Of a DNA stretch of 64,000 nt, positions 10,674 to 23,600 are shown piece by piece. Below the pieces are notes generated by a model. The model did no database searches, was not told the origin of the DNA, and saw nothing but the letters and a program-made list of their open reading frames with translations. The stretch spans positions 186,001 through 250,000 of the forward strand of contig VLTN01000036.1 in assembly GCA_008330645.1 (NCBI GenBank), written 5' to 3'. Position numbers and translations under genes: made by a program. This DNA is from Cafeteria roenbergensis. Lineage: Eukaryota; Sar; Bigyra; Bicosoecida; Cafeteriaceae. Position 1 is the stretch's first letter; every line of letters begins with the position of its first letter.

Positions 10674-11185
10674 TCCGGGCCCTGGACACCCGGCACCCGG
10701 TGCCGCGGTCGAAAATGCCCCTGGTGACGTCATCGGGGCTGTATCAGCCTGCCTGCATGGTTGCGCCTGTCTGTGTGAAGTTCTGTGTGTGTCTCTCAAA
10801 GACAGAGAGTATCAAGCAGCGATGCAGGTGCCCAAGGGAGAAATCCCAGTCGACATGCTGCTGCCTTGAACGAAGCTTTCACCGAAATGCAATGAACACA
10901 CACCGACGCAATGCCACACCAGGGTGGCAGCGCGGTTTCGCCGCAGCTGGCACGCGCGCTCACCCCTGAGCTTGCAATCATTCAGCTGCGCGATCAGCTG
11001 ACGCCATCCCAGCTGCCCCTCCAAGCAGGGGGCGATCGGCCGCTGCTGGGCGCTGGGCAGGCCGGTTCGCAGACGCCGCCGCCACTAAACAGCGGCATTG
11101 GACGCGGCTGCAGCAGCGGCCGCTGCCGCTACAACCTCTGCCTCCGCTGCTGCGCGGGGGGGCTGGAGCGGAAGTGGCATTTGCC
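10674..11185. other. Convergent spacer, amidase-like / G-alpha
   Basis: 512 nt between two stop codons, less GC-rich than the genes around it. No gene, RNA or repeat recognised; presumably it holds both 3' ends. Confidence 0.6.
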
Positions 11186-13640
11186 TCAGAGGTCGTCCTC
11201 CAGGCCGTCCGCGGCCATGAAACCGCTGTTGCGCAGGTTTTCGCCGAGGATGATCTCCTTGCAGTTCTCGAAGAGGAACTTGACGTTGTCCTTGTCCGTG
11301 GCGGTGCTGAAGCGGACTGACACCGGGTTGATGGCGCCCTCGACGGTGCGGTCGGGGACCTGTGGGAGGGCGGTGGTGGGGCGGTGGTGGGGCGGTGGGG
11401 CGACGGGGCGGTGGTGGGGCGGTAGTGGGGCGGTAGTGGGGCGGTGATGGGGCGGTGGTGCGTCACTGTCTGCCTGCGGCGCAAGAGTCGGTGGTGCAAT
11501 TGCGTGCAACGGAACTCACCCGGCCCAGGAACTCCTGCCTGAAGAACTCCTTGGCCTCCTCGAGGCGCGCAGTCCACTCCTCAGCGTCGGCCTCCTTGTC
11601 CAATCCCTCCAGCGTCTCGCCGTCAAAGTGCGGGAAGCGAGCGGCCTTCCTGCCGTCGAAGGCCACGTCGTCCACGTCCACAGCGCCGCCTGCCGCCGCG
11701 GCGTCAGCGGCGTCGGGGACGTAGCGGATGGGAATGCCCGCGGCCAGCTTCTCCTCGAAGAGGTCACATTTGTTCAGGAAGAGCATGATCGGCTTCTTCT
11801 TGAAGAACTTGCTCTCGGCAATGTCCTCGAACAGCTCCAGCGCCTCGTCGATGCGGTTCCGGCTTTCGTCCTGCGCACGCGGGCCGGGGGGCGGGGGAGG
11901 GCGGGTGGGGGGAGTGGGGGGGGGGTTGGAGGGGGGGGAGACTTGGGCGGCTAGTTGGGACAATTTTGCGGCGGAATGGGGCCAGGCTTTGCTGCGAGTT
12001 TCAGCCGCTGCCGCTGCCGCTGCCGCTGGCCGGGACGCTGAAGGAACCAGTGCCGCAGCTCACCTCCAGCAGCACCTGATCGTACTCCGAGATGGCCGCC
12101 ACGAAGATGAGGGCGTTGACGCCGTCGAAGGCGTGAATCCACTTCTTGCGCTCGTTGCGCTGCCCGCCAACGTCATACATCTCGATGGGCGTGTCGAAGA
12201 TCGTGTAAAGCTCCGAGACAATGCCCGTGGTCCGCACGCGGGCGCGAAGGACGTCGTCCACCGTGGGGATGTACCCGGGCTCGGCCTGCTTCTTGGCCCG
12301 GCTGAGGAAATAGGATGCGCAGTCCTCGAGCTGGAACTCGCTGCGGTGGGCGAAGGCGCTCTGAATGCCGGTGTCGGACCACACGGCCGCAAGGTTTTCG
12401 GCCATGGTGTCGTCGAGGCAGTCGGGGTCCGCCACAGCGGCCATGACCTCGTCGGAGGCGTCGGTGTTGTCGATATCGAAGCCGAGGCGCGGGGCGTTCT
12501 CGATGAGAGTCTTGGCGGCCGCGATGGTGTTCGCGGCAATCACCTGCGGGTCGCAGTGAGGGAGAGCGGGGTGGGGGGGGGAGTTGGACCAGGGGGACAG
12601 GGCCGGGCAAGCGAACAGGTGTGCCGGCCGCGGGCGGCGAGCAGCAGGCAACTGCTCGATGGCTCACTGGCCGCATGGCCGCGCGCTCCTTGTCCGAAAA
12701 GCCAGCTCCGAACAGCACCTTCATCTGCTTGAACAGAGTGGACTTGCCGGACTGGCCGGCTCCCAAGCTGTGGTAGGGGTGGGAAGGGGGCGCGGGGAAG
12801 GGCCGGGGCAGTCGGGCACGAGGCTGCAAACACGTATCAGGTCGGCGGCCACGAACTCGGCAGCGCGGCGGATCAACCGCCACAGTGGGATGTAGGATAA
12901 AGCAAATTGATGGCCTGAAGGCCTGGGAGGAGGGCTCCGGAGGGCGGGCACGGCGTGCTGCGCTGCCTCACAGCAGAAGCTGCGAGGGGAAAGAGGCAAT
13001 CACGAGCACCGGGCGCAGAGAGCGCGAGAGTTGGGCGGGATACGGCGCCAGAGGCAAAAAAATCGGGACTGATCATGGCGGGGGGCATGATGGGGCGCTT
13101 CAGCCTTGGCGGAGCAGAGGGGAGCGCCGCCCATCGGCGTCGCGGCCTCACCTTGATCTTCTCCTCCTCTTGCCGGCCGCTTGTCATCATCTGCGGGGAC
13201 AGCGCCGGGCCGGCGGGGTGGGCAGACGCGGGAAAGGGAAGGCAGGGGTGGACGGCTGCTTGCAGTGCTGTGAGGGGGGCTGAGGGGGGCGGCGCACGGT
13301 GCGAGTATGGTCGCAGCGGCGGCTGTGCAGGTGCTGGCAGCAATCGCGTTGCATCGGCTGCGGCCGAGCCGCGCCGCGCCCCAGGCCGTGGAAAAGCCCC
13401 CCCGGTCCCATGGCGCCACACCGTGAGTGACCTTTGAGCCTGCCACTGCGCCTGGGGCGGCTGGGGCGGCCCCAGAAGGCTGGCGGCGGCCGGTGCTGGC
13501 CGCTCGATCGACGGGTGCCGGACAAGCCGTCGCGTTGGGGCTGCCGCCGCCGCCCCCGCGACCGCGCCCCTGAGCCGCGCACTCACCGCCTGGTCGATCT
13601 TGGACGTCGTAGCATCTGTCGCCGAGGCGCAGATGCCCAT
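11186..13640 (-). CDS. Heterotrimeric G-protein alpha subunit (7 exons, one of 8 nt)
   Basis: GTPase switch that couples receptors to effectors at the plasma membrane. Exons in transcript order: 13640-13587, 13190-13152, 12979-12972, 12767-12668, 12543-12064, 11870-11520, 11359-11186. All six introns are GTGAG...CAG. Protein 401 residues. It starts MGICAS, giving Gly2 for N-myristoylation and Cys4 for palmitoylation. The P-loop LLLLGAGQSGKST (32-44) is completed only by the 8-nt exon. Switch I region VLRARVRTTGI; switch II DVGGQRNERKKW (from D191); NKCD (260-263); STAT (362-365) in place of TCAT. The alpha-helical domain is inside exon 5. Between NKCD and the alpha-G helix there is an Ala/Asp-rich insert (AADAAAAGGAVDVDD). 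After the usual final residues LRNSGFM, nine more (AADGLEDDL) follow. There is no Cys four from the end. One GAAACCGC motif overlaps the C-terminal codons. Confidence 0.95.
11370..11459. repeat. G-rich repeat inside the last G-alpha intron
   Basis: Imperfect decamers of the type GGGGCGGTGG or GGGGCGGTAG repeated across about 90 nt of the intron 11360-11519. G runs are on the + strand, so the G-alpha transcript is C-rich here. The spacing could allow a G-quadruplex in the DNA + strand. Confidence 0.7.
12972..12979 (-). other. 8-nt coding microexon of G-alpha
   Basis: CTTCTGCT on the - strand, preceded by CCCTCGCAG and followed by GTGAGG. Joined to exon 2 (ending ATC AAG) and exon 4 (starting CTTGGGAGCC), it gives I-K-L-L-L-L-G-A-G-Q, exactly the universal G-alpha beta-1 strand and P-loop. 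Without it the reading frame shifts and three of the four Leu are lost. Confidence 0.85.
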
Positions 13641-14626
13641 GGCTCCCGGAGCCCGCAGCGGTGGGGCCTGCGCCGGTCATCCGACAGGGGTTCCAATTCC
13701 TCGAGACCCCGGGCTCTGCCGGCGCCGCGTGGTTGCAGCAGCAAGTGGCGGCCGCGCGCGCTTGCGCTGGCCGCCGGGGAGGAGGCAGCAGTCCTGCTGG
13801 CACCGCCAGCAGCATGCGTTGTCCCGGGAGTCGCCGTGTCTCTGCTCTCGCCGTCAGCTTGCCAGCTCGGATCGCGCAGCGCACATGTCGCCAGCAGGGG
13901 AGCACCCCTGCAGTTCTGCAGCTTGCGACATTCTACAGAGGGCGACGGCTGGGCGAATGCGCTGCGCGCCAAAGGCTCGCAATGCTGCATTCACAGTGAG
14001 GCAGCGGCGTGTCTGTTGGACGGCCGAGAACAATGCTCAGGAGTGGAGCACGCTGCGGGCTCACGTGCTTGTCATGGGAACAAATCGGATACGCACTGGG
14101 CCCAGTGAAGCAGTTGAAGCACGGGACGGCTCTCACGGTTCCTTCGAATGCGACTCACATTCCTTGGGCCGCTTGTGCTCAGCCCAGTTCTCAGCTTGGC
14201 CTCTTTGCGCCACTGTCCCGACCAAACGAGCCAGACTTTCGAGACCTTTAAAAAATGTGCTGTGCGAGCGAGTGTACGCTCGTTCGTCTTGCACAGTAGG
14301 CTACATCATTCCCGGAACTGCCGCAGTGGTGAAACCAGTGCGCGCCAACGGCGTTCGATTCGCCAGCACTGCACCTCGCAGCCTGCGAACGGAGTTTGCT
14401 TCTCGCCCTGCAAGCATGTGCCGAATGCCACCAAGCAGTCATAAGCGTGGGGTGGCTGCCGTTTTGTTCCATTCACGGCCAGGCATTTGAACTTCGAGTG
14501 GTGCGCGTGGTTGGCTGCTGCGCTCATCGCGCCGCCGCGATCAGGAGGTGGGTCCGCCGCTTCGTTGCCCGCCGGAGTGCGCCCTGCACACACCCGTCTG
14601 ACACACAAAACACAGCGACATGGCTC
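13641..14626. other. Spacer between G-alpha and giant gene 1
   Basis: 986 nt upstream of the G-alpha start and downstream of the giant gene's stop, so it should hold the G-alpha promoter. GC drops towards its middle (for example an A run at about 14248-14254). Open frames here are short or cross into other genes; none has recognisable protein character. Confidence 0.5.
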
Positions 14627-17600
14627 TCACCCATGGCCCCCCAATCCATCGCTCCCCTGCATTGCGAGCCGCGCCCTGCCCGCCAGCAGCACCTTGGCGG
14701 CCTGCGTGAACCCCATTCGGTGGAGGGCGGCAGCAGTCTGAGCGAGGGTTGCACCGGCGTCCGCTCGGGACAGGGGGCCAGCAGGAGGGGCCATGTCGCC
14801 CCAAACTGTCGCTGGCTCGTGGCGCAGAGAGTCAGCGATGACGCTCGAGAGGCCGGCTGCTGAGGCCGCCACTTGCTCGGCCGCGGCCGACGCCTTTGCC
14901 TCTGCCTCGGCAACAGCAGCCTGTGCGGACGCTGACTGCGAAGCTGCGTCTGCGTCTGTGGAGGGGTCCGGACCACCGTCGCGACCGGCTCTCCCAGCGG
15001 CAGCAGCTGCCCGCATGGCCAACACGGCGGCATCATCCGCAAGCGCCAGCGCCGCCGTCGCCACATCTCCCAGCTCTGCCAAGGCCACCGCCCACGGCGA
15101 CAGGTGGCCCCCTGCTGCCCGCGCCCTCAGCCTCGCAAACGCATCAGCTGCCGTCGCGCCCTCCCCACGAGCGGCTGCCGCCCATCCCAGGCGCAGCAAC
15201 ACCCTGGCCTCCACAGAGGGCGACGCTGCCCGCCGCGGCACAAGCGCGGGAAGTGGCAGAGCCGGTGAGCGACGGCCTGCAGACTCCGCTGCAAGGATTT
15301 GGCGAAACAAATCGCCGGGAGACATCACTCCGACATCTGTTCCAGGCCCGTCGCGCCGATGCTGTCCCTCGTCAGTTCCAGGCCCGTCGCTCTTTCCGTC
15401 GAGCGACGCCGGCTCTGCAGGCATTGGCACAGCAGAGCCTGGAAGAAGGATCGGTCCACTCAACGACGACGAAACCGCTCCCAGCGCCCCAACCCAGCTT
15501 TGCCCGCCCAGGGCTCTGCCGACCGACGACGCGACGTGACGCCCGGCCAAGCACAGCGATCTGGCCAGCAACAGGCCGGACGACGGTGCGTGGCCCAAGG
15601 GACCGTCAGCGGTGTCGCCGTGTCCGGCAGAGCGTGCAGAGCCGCCCTCTTGCCCTGCGACTGCCGCTGCGGCTGCAAGGCAGCTGGCCAGGTCATCGCC
15701 GCGACGGGAGGTTCCGACGGTGGTTCCGAACCACCGAGCAGTGGCAGCCCCGACCCCGAGCCCCCCGGGGCCTCCCGTGCCAGGCAGGCAGGCGCCCAGC
15801 GACGGACCACCACTCTCCCCGCTCATCGCTGCGCCGTCAAGCAGAGCCGACAGCGCGGCGCTGTCAGCTGACACCGCCAGCCTCACTGCCTGCGCCACTG
15901 CCCGCTGGCGTCGCTCGGTAGCCCCTGCGCCAGGGCCGCCATCCGCACCGCCACTCCCGTCGCCCGGACGGGCAGGGAGCTGCTGCGACTCGCGGTGGGA
16001 CTCGGCGAGCAGAGCCGCTGACGCGAGGAGGCGGCTGGCTGCCTTCCACCCAGCGGCGCTCAGCGGAGCGCCGAGCGACGCGTCGTCGCTCGTGGATGCG
16101 TCTGCGATCGCAGGCAGTGCCGCTCGCACGTCAGCTGACCGGAGCACCGCCACTGCCAGAGGAGCCGCGCCCCTCGACGATGCGGGCGCGATGGCTGGGT
16201 GACTGGCACGAGACTGGCTCCCGACGTCCGCGTCAGACAGAGCTGCACCTCGGTCACGAGGCAGGCGGCGGTCCAAGCTGTGGCAGAACGCAGACTGGGT
16301 CGTGACGTCGTGTCCGTGACTGCAGTCAGACTCGAAGGTGACTGATGGCTCAAAATCGTCCGGCTGGTCGGCAGCGTCGACGAAACCAGCTCTCGCATCG
16401 CCGGCGCCGGCGCCGGCGCCAAAGCCGTCAGCCCGTGACGAGGCAGGCCCTGTATGGCCATGGCGCTGCCCGTGAGCGCCGCTGATGGTGGTGCCTGCAC
16501 GGACGAGAGGGCTCGGCTCACGGCCCACAGGCAGCCGCTGCTGCTGTTGGTGCGGCTGGTGGTGCTGGTGCTGCTGGTGCTGCTGTGCGAGAAGAGAGGA
16601 CGACGGCCGCAGCCCGTCCGGCGTGCGCGGTGCGAGCGACACCGCGTCGCTCAGATCCGCCCGCCACCAGCCCCAGTGCAAGCCTGGGCCCCGACCCCGC
16701 AGGATCAGCTCTGCCGGCGCCTCCGCGGCCAGCGCTGATCCAGGAGCTGCCAGCGACAGCGCCGCTGCGGCCGAGGCCGCGATGCCCTGACTAAGCAGAG
16801 CTGGACGTTCGGCAGAGCTGGACGACGAGGAGGCGGCGCCGCCGCTGCCATCAGCGGACAAGCCCGCCGACGCATCGCGGGTCGGCTCGGCGGTTTCACC
16901 AACGGCGTTGAGAGACGCGGCAGCCGCTGTCAGCGCTGCTGCCAGACGGCGTGGCAGATGGCGTCGCACGGTGGCAGCTGATGCAAGGCTGCCTCCGCGG
17001 TCCCTGCCGTGAGCTGCGGGGTGGGTCGCTGCCACGGCGGGGGCTGCGGACGACGGAGGGTGCCCCCCAGGCGACGGAGGTCTGAAGGCGTTCGCTGACG
17101 GGGGCAGCCGCCCCGCGTGGTCGGCTGGCTCCAGCTCGGCGATGGACGTCGCCGCAGCAATGGCTCTGCCGGCAAGAAGCAGGCCAGCTGAGCGGAGCGA
17201 CGCCCGGCAGCGCAAAACCGCTGCCCCGGAAGGAGATTCAGCCGTGCCGGGAGGCGTGCCGGACGCGTCGCCGAATATGTCGGCTGCGGCCGTGTCGAGG
17301 ATCTTGAGCGACGCGGTGGGGCGGCCTTGCTGAAGCGTCTGACCCGCAAGCGCGACGCGGGCAACCAGCGCCAGAGACGAAACCGCCGTCGGCTCCGAGG
17401 CTGCCCTGGCCAACGCGTGCGTCGTGGCGTGCGGGTGGGCAGAGCTATGCGCAACGCGTGCCGCTGCCAGCCAGAAGGCCGCCCTACAGGACGACGGCAG
17501 GGACTCCGCGTCGGCCTCCCACTCCGCACCTGTGCGAGCAGCTGATGCGGCGGACGTGTCAGCTGACATGACCGAGGCCGCGATGGCGTGACCTGCCACC

Positions 17601-20600
17601 CGGGCTGCAGCGGCAGCAGCCGCCGCTGCAGCGGCGTCGGCTCGGTGCGCAAGTGCCCGCAGCAGCCCCGACAGGCTGGCCTCCACTGAAACCCGCAGCG
17701 TCACTCGAACTGCCCACAGGCCGTCGGCCCCACCCGCCGCAGCAACTCCCCCTCCCGGAGGCGAAACCGCTTGTCGGGAGGCCTTGGTCTGGCAGAGCCA
17801 ATCCGCAACTGCAGCCTCAACCTCGGCAGGCAGCTCCAGGTGCCGAAGTGGCGATTGTGATGCACGCTTGACTGGCTCTCGACCCGAGGGTGATGCCATC
17901 CCTCCCGGGTGAGACTTCTGACCCGCCGTCGGGCCCCAATCACCAGCCAGTCGCTCCTCGCTCAGCCCGCTCCCGGCCGCGTCGCGTTGAGCACCTCCCA
18001 GCGACACCACGTCGCTCACCATCGGGCCCCATGTCAGCTCTGCCACGGATATGTCAGCCATCACCTGGTCGACGGCGCGGCGTTCAAGCAGCTGCAGTTG
18101 CCTGCAGCGACGAAGCTGCCTCCAGCTCTCGGGTTGAGCGCGCTGGCGCCGGCCCGGCCTGATGCGGAGGCTGCTTCGAAGCTGCAGCCACACGTGCTGG
18201 ATAGCACGCGGCTGGCCTGGCGCGGAGTCAGCGCCAGCGGTTGCAGTTGCGTTGGGGTCAGACACCGTGGCGTTGACAGTCCATGCCTGCCACCGCCGCC
18301 AACACGCGCCCAGGCCCACGTGCTCGCCAGACGGCGGTTTCGCACCAGCTCCGCCGGTGTCAGGAATGCTGTGACCGGCATCCATCACCGCCGCATCAGC
18401 GGCGGCAAGCCTCCACGCACCGCTGGCAAGACCGTGGCGGCCGGCAGCGACATAGGCTAGGGCCAGGCGATGGAGCCGGACCACGCGGGATAGCGACCCC
18501 AGCCGCGGCTTGAGGGCTGGTGACGCCGGCGCACCGGGCGGCCCCGCAGCGCGACTCGCCGGCTGCGGCGGCTCCACTGTCAGAGCGCTCACCCTGCTTC
18601 CGAGCAACGGCCCGCCCACATCGACTGCGGCACAGCCTACCGGCAGAGCCGTGGCAGCTGACGGGTGCTGGTCCGTGGAGTTGGAAACCACCGTGACGGC
18701 TCTGCCGACGTCGGCGAAGAATGGGGCGACCGCTGCCGATATGGCCGAGCTGCCGCCGCCCAGTGACGCCGCTCGAGCGGTTTCACGAGGCAGGAGCGTG
18801 TGGATCCTGTCGTGGCTGGCAGGGCTGTTCGAAGCGAGCGGATCACATCCCAGCGATGGGCTGAAGCACAGAGCCCACGTCGGTGCTGTCCCTGTGTGCG
18901 GCTCTGCAGGTGTCGCTGCCGCTGCCTCTGTCCTGGAATCTGTTGCCGTCACTGCCGCTGCCGCTGCCGCTGCCGCTGCCGCCTCTGCCGCCTCCAGCGT
19001 CGCAATCACCCTTGCAGCGTCAGCACCGCCGGCCCGCGCCGCAGCCAGCCTGCGCGACACTGCTCCTCGAAGCTTCTTGTGCAGAGCCGCAAGCGCCTTG
19101 GCGGGCATGGAGCGCCGCCCAACGCCGCTTGCAACTTGCGGCAGAGCTGGAAACGGCTGGCCCCGGTGAGCCGGCGAAACCGCAGCAAGCTCTACTGCGT
19201 TCCATGCCGCGTCAGCCGATCGGCGCCACACCCACGGGTCTGCCGACACTGCGTCGCTGAGCGAGGCGGCGGCCTCCGCCGGCGCCGCTTTGCCAGACAC
19301 GCACAGCGCTGCAGGCGCGCCGCATCCGTCCGCCCACGCCGCGCTGCCCACCATCGCCGGGAGTGCGGCCAGCGGGGGCGAGACGGAGCGGGTTCCCGGG
19401 GGCGCGTCCGGGGGTTGCGCCGAAACGCTTGCAGCGGCGCTGGCGGCGCCAGCGAGCGTCACAGCGTCTCTCACATGCTGGCTAGACTGACTGGTGACGG
19501 ACTTTACCACAGCGGGGGTCAGACCCGTCAAGCGACCCAGCCACTCCGCAGCTGGAACGGCCAGAGCGGCCGCATCGCCGGCGTCGCTAGGACTGTCTTG
19601 GTCCGGCGTCGGCGACGGCTGAAGGCGACGGTGATGGGCCGCTGATGCCTCTGCGATTGCGTACAGAATTCCGTTGACGGATGCGTCATTCGAGACGTCG
19701 GCGAGCAGAGCCAGAAGTGACGCCGAGCGAAGCTGCCGCAGCGCTCGCGCACGTGACGCGGACATGACTGGAAGCTGATGGTGGCGCGTCCGATCGAGAG
19801 TCGTGGCGCTGATTGTCTGCGCCCGGTGCCGTGGAGGTCGGACAAGGCTGGCCAGTGGGCTCTGCCAGGCGCCAGCGTGGCAAAACACGCTTGCAGACGC
19901 ATGGCCGACCGGTGGCTGCCCAGTGGCCCCACCGCCGCCAACGCTTATGCACGCTGCTGTCGTTGTCGTCGTGGCTGCGTCGGGTGCGAGCGGTGCTGGG
20001 GCGGTGCCTGACGTCGCCTCCGCATCAGCAGCACCATCAGCATCAGCATCAGAGGCAGCATCAGCATCGGCATCAGCATCAGCATCAGCATCAGCGGCAG
20101 CTGCGGCGGCAGCCGATGCTGACAACGCCGCCTCGGCCCACACGGCGGCACCTGCATCCGCCGCTCGCTGGGCAAGGCCTTCTCTGGCGATTTCGTCCAC
20201 GTCGTCCCCCCAGTCACCGCTGGCAGCGGCATCCGCAGTGTCTGGACCGACGTCACTATCGGCCGGAGCGCCGGGAGAGGCGGCCCCACCTTCGCCGCAG
20301 TCGTCCCCGTCGGCGCAGCTGGCATCGCGCTGTCGCGATCCGACGCCGTCGGCCGGCCGGCCGGCTCGCGGATCCCCGCTGGCAGAGCGGCTTCCGCTGG
20401 CGGCTGGCTCTTGTCGCGATCGCCTTGCCACTGCAGCGTCAGTGAGCTCCTGCACACGCTGCCGCAGCCTCGCACTCGCCTCCCACGGCAGAGCCGTCAC
20501 CCCGAGGCACACCGCAGAACCGTCCTCGGAGGCGTGCACTGACGAGCACCAGCCTCCCGTCACGATGGACGACGCAGCGTGGTGTGAAACCGCGGCAACT

Positions 20601-23600
20601 GCTCGCGCGTCGGCAGCTGCCACCCACGCATCGGCCAGCAGCGTCGCGTTTCCAGAGCAGCTGCAGCCGCCCTCCTCCTGATCGAGCTCTTCGTTGCTCG
20701 CTGCGGTTTCGCCGACGAACAAGCTCAGCTCCGCAGCGGTCGTGGCCATATCAGCAATCACCTGATCCGGCAATGGCGCCAGCCGCGGAGGAACCGTTGG
20801 CCAGAGGCACGGTGGCGGCTCGACCACGTGCAGAGCCGGGCGAAGCGCCTCAAGGTCACTCCACGTTGCCAGTGATGCGGCGCGGGTGGGAGACGATGCC
20901 TGCGCAACTGCGTCGGCAGACACCGATCGCGCTCGCACAGCCGCCGCTGCGGCTGTTGACACGGCAGAGGCCCACCGCCGGATCGATGCAGGGCGCGCAG
21001 GGGTCGCCTCGTCGGTGCCCGTCGAGCCGCCACGCGGTCTCCCGCCCGAGATACGGCTCTGCCACGCTGCCGTTCGGTCGACGAAGGAGAAGGCTGCTCG
21101 CGAGACGGCCTGCACGTCAGTGCTTGGCTGGCCACAGACCGCGCATCGCGTCGAAGCTGAATCGGGAGAATCGCGGGGAGAAGTCGCACTGCCAGACGCA
21201 GGTCGAAGCGCCTTCCTAGCCCGATGCAGCGCACCCAGAACCTGCTCCACCGAGAGCCGAAGCGAGTGCACGCACATGCCCAGCCGCAGCAGCGGCGATG
21301 GTGGCTCTGCCGCTTCGTCGTCGATTGCCGAGCCTGTGTCCGGATGACTTGAAAACGCTGTCGCCGCCGATGCAGTGGCAGTTGCATTCGCAGCTGCATC
21401 TTGTGACTGGAACAGCGAGGTCTCGCTGCGGTTCCCGGCCAGTGCCAGCAGCAGGGGCTCTGCATCACGCCGCAGCTGCCACGGCGTAGCCCGGCCAGCG
21501 GCGGAAAGAATCGCCGAGACCGAGCGACCTTGGGACACCACGGCCCATGCCAATGCGGTGACCGCTTCCACCAGTGCCGAAGCGCCGGCAGCTGACTGTG
21601 AAGACGACGCCTGAAGTCTGTATGGAGCCCACACCCAACCTTGGTCGATCGCCTGAGCAGTAGAACTGAGCGCTTCTGACGCCCGCTGCAGCCAAATAGC
21701 GGCTTCGCGTGACCACGGCTGGACCGCTGCCATGGCACCGCGGGCAGCTGCTGCCCAGGCAGGCACACGAGACAGCTCTGCCCAGGCCAGGGACCTCCTG
21801 TTGGTGGAGGTGTTGTTGCACCGATGACCTTCATCGCTCCCCGGATCGTCAGCGTCAGCGTCGGCGCGATCACCGGAGGCAGAGGCCGTGCGGGTGCCTG
21901 GCTGTTGGCACGGCGCATTTGCCGCCACTTGAGCCTGGCGAATCACCGACAGCAAGGCGTTGCCAGTGAAGCGAAGCGAAGCAGCAGAGTCGCTGACGAA
22001 CCGAGGCACCCGCTCCCAAGCAAAGGCTGGCCGCGAGCCAGCCACTCTTGAGCCAGACAACACGCCGTGAAGGCGCCGCGACCACAGGCTGTGAGGGTCA
22101 GAGACACCTGCCCCGGGCCGCCAGCGGCGCCGCACGTTGGGTGCTTGGCCGCTGGCGGCATCGCGACTTGTGGCGGGGGCGCCTGTGGTTCCAGCCGGAG
22201 TGTCGGCTGCACTGAAGCGTTTGGCTCCAGAGCCTGACAGCACAGCGATCGCCATGCGATTGGACCAAGACGCAACGGACGAGGCATCCATGGTGGTACC
22301 GTGCGGAGCACGGACGATGCCCCTGCGAAGGCGCTCGGACCACGCCCTTGCAACGGTCCAAATCGGACCAGCTTTCTGCCGAGCTGCCGCTTCCAAAAAC
22401 GCCCTTGCTGCCCCGTGTTGAATCGAGTCCGCGTCAGTCCCACGGTCGCCGCTTGCGTGCCTGCCAGTGCCGTTGCCAGCTGGCTGGCCAGGGCCCCCTC
22501 CAGGACCCGCTGCTCCGGCCTGACTAGACCCTGCCGCTCCGCTGCGGCCCTGCCCGCCGCCTCGGCCATCCTCGCCATCACCGCCTCCGTCATCTCTGCC
22601 AAAGAGCGAGGATCCGTGCCCCGTCACCACGGCATCAGCGACCGCCGCAGCGTCCAGCACGCTCACGAACCGAGCGGCGCTGGCTCGAAGCAGAGCCACT
22701 TCCACCCCCAGCTGAGGGAAGTCTCCGGGAAACTCGCGCAGAGCATTTCCTGCTGCTTCCAGCGCAAGCAGCAGCGTTGCTCGAAGCAGCGCGGGCCTGC
22801 CGGCGCCGGCTCGCGCGCCAGCGCCTCGCTGCTGGCGGTCCGGGTTCCAGGTGCCGGCCGAATCAGCACTTGCCGTCGACGACGTCAACAGTCGGTGGGC
22901 GGCAACCACCGATTCCGCAAACGCCCGCCACCACCGCTGCGGCGAGTCGCCGTCGCCCGGCGATGCGGTGTCGTCCAGCGACGGTGCGCCCCCTCGGCTC
23001 GTGCGGCTGGGACGCGCGCGCCGGGGCGACGGTGTCGACTGGAGCCGTTGCTGGAACAGCCCTTGCGATGCCTCCTGCTCGCTGGCCAACGGATCAGCGC
23101 TTGCATGGCCTGCTGTCGGGCTGACGACAGGCCGAGACGATGGCGCAATGACCTGTGCCTCCCAGGCCTCCTGGGCCGCAGCTGCAGCCGCAGCCGCTGT
23201 GGCTAGGAAGCACCTCCCAGCACGTGACACCGCCACGGCAAGACGCTGGCGCCGGGCCGCCGGCTGAGAGGCGTCGCGGCTTCCAGACGCAAACGTGCTC
23301 CCAGGCAGGGGCTGCTCGTCGCCGTCGGCGAACAAGCCGCCGTCGTCATCACCGTCCTCCCCAAAGCCTGCGACTGGCTCTGCCGACCCTTCCGACAAGC
23401 CTGCCAGCCGAGCGGCGGCAAGGTTGTCCACAACATCGCCCTCGCCCGGGCCACCTTGGCGGGACGGACCAGCCTTGTCGGCCGTGGCCCCAGCGCTCGC
23501 ACCTTCAACTCGGTCGTCGTCGGGGCGGTTCTGCCAGCTTGAGCCGATGCGCGTTCCCCAGGCACTGTCACCACTCCGCGCGGAGGCCGAGCCTGGCGCC

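Noticed and set aside
13600-14490. + strand ORF across the G-alpha upstream spacer
   Set aside because: It overlaps G-alpha exon 1 antisense, has no recognisable domain, and spans low-GC spacer.
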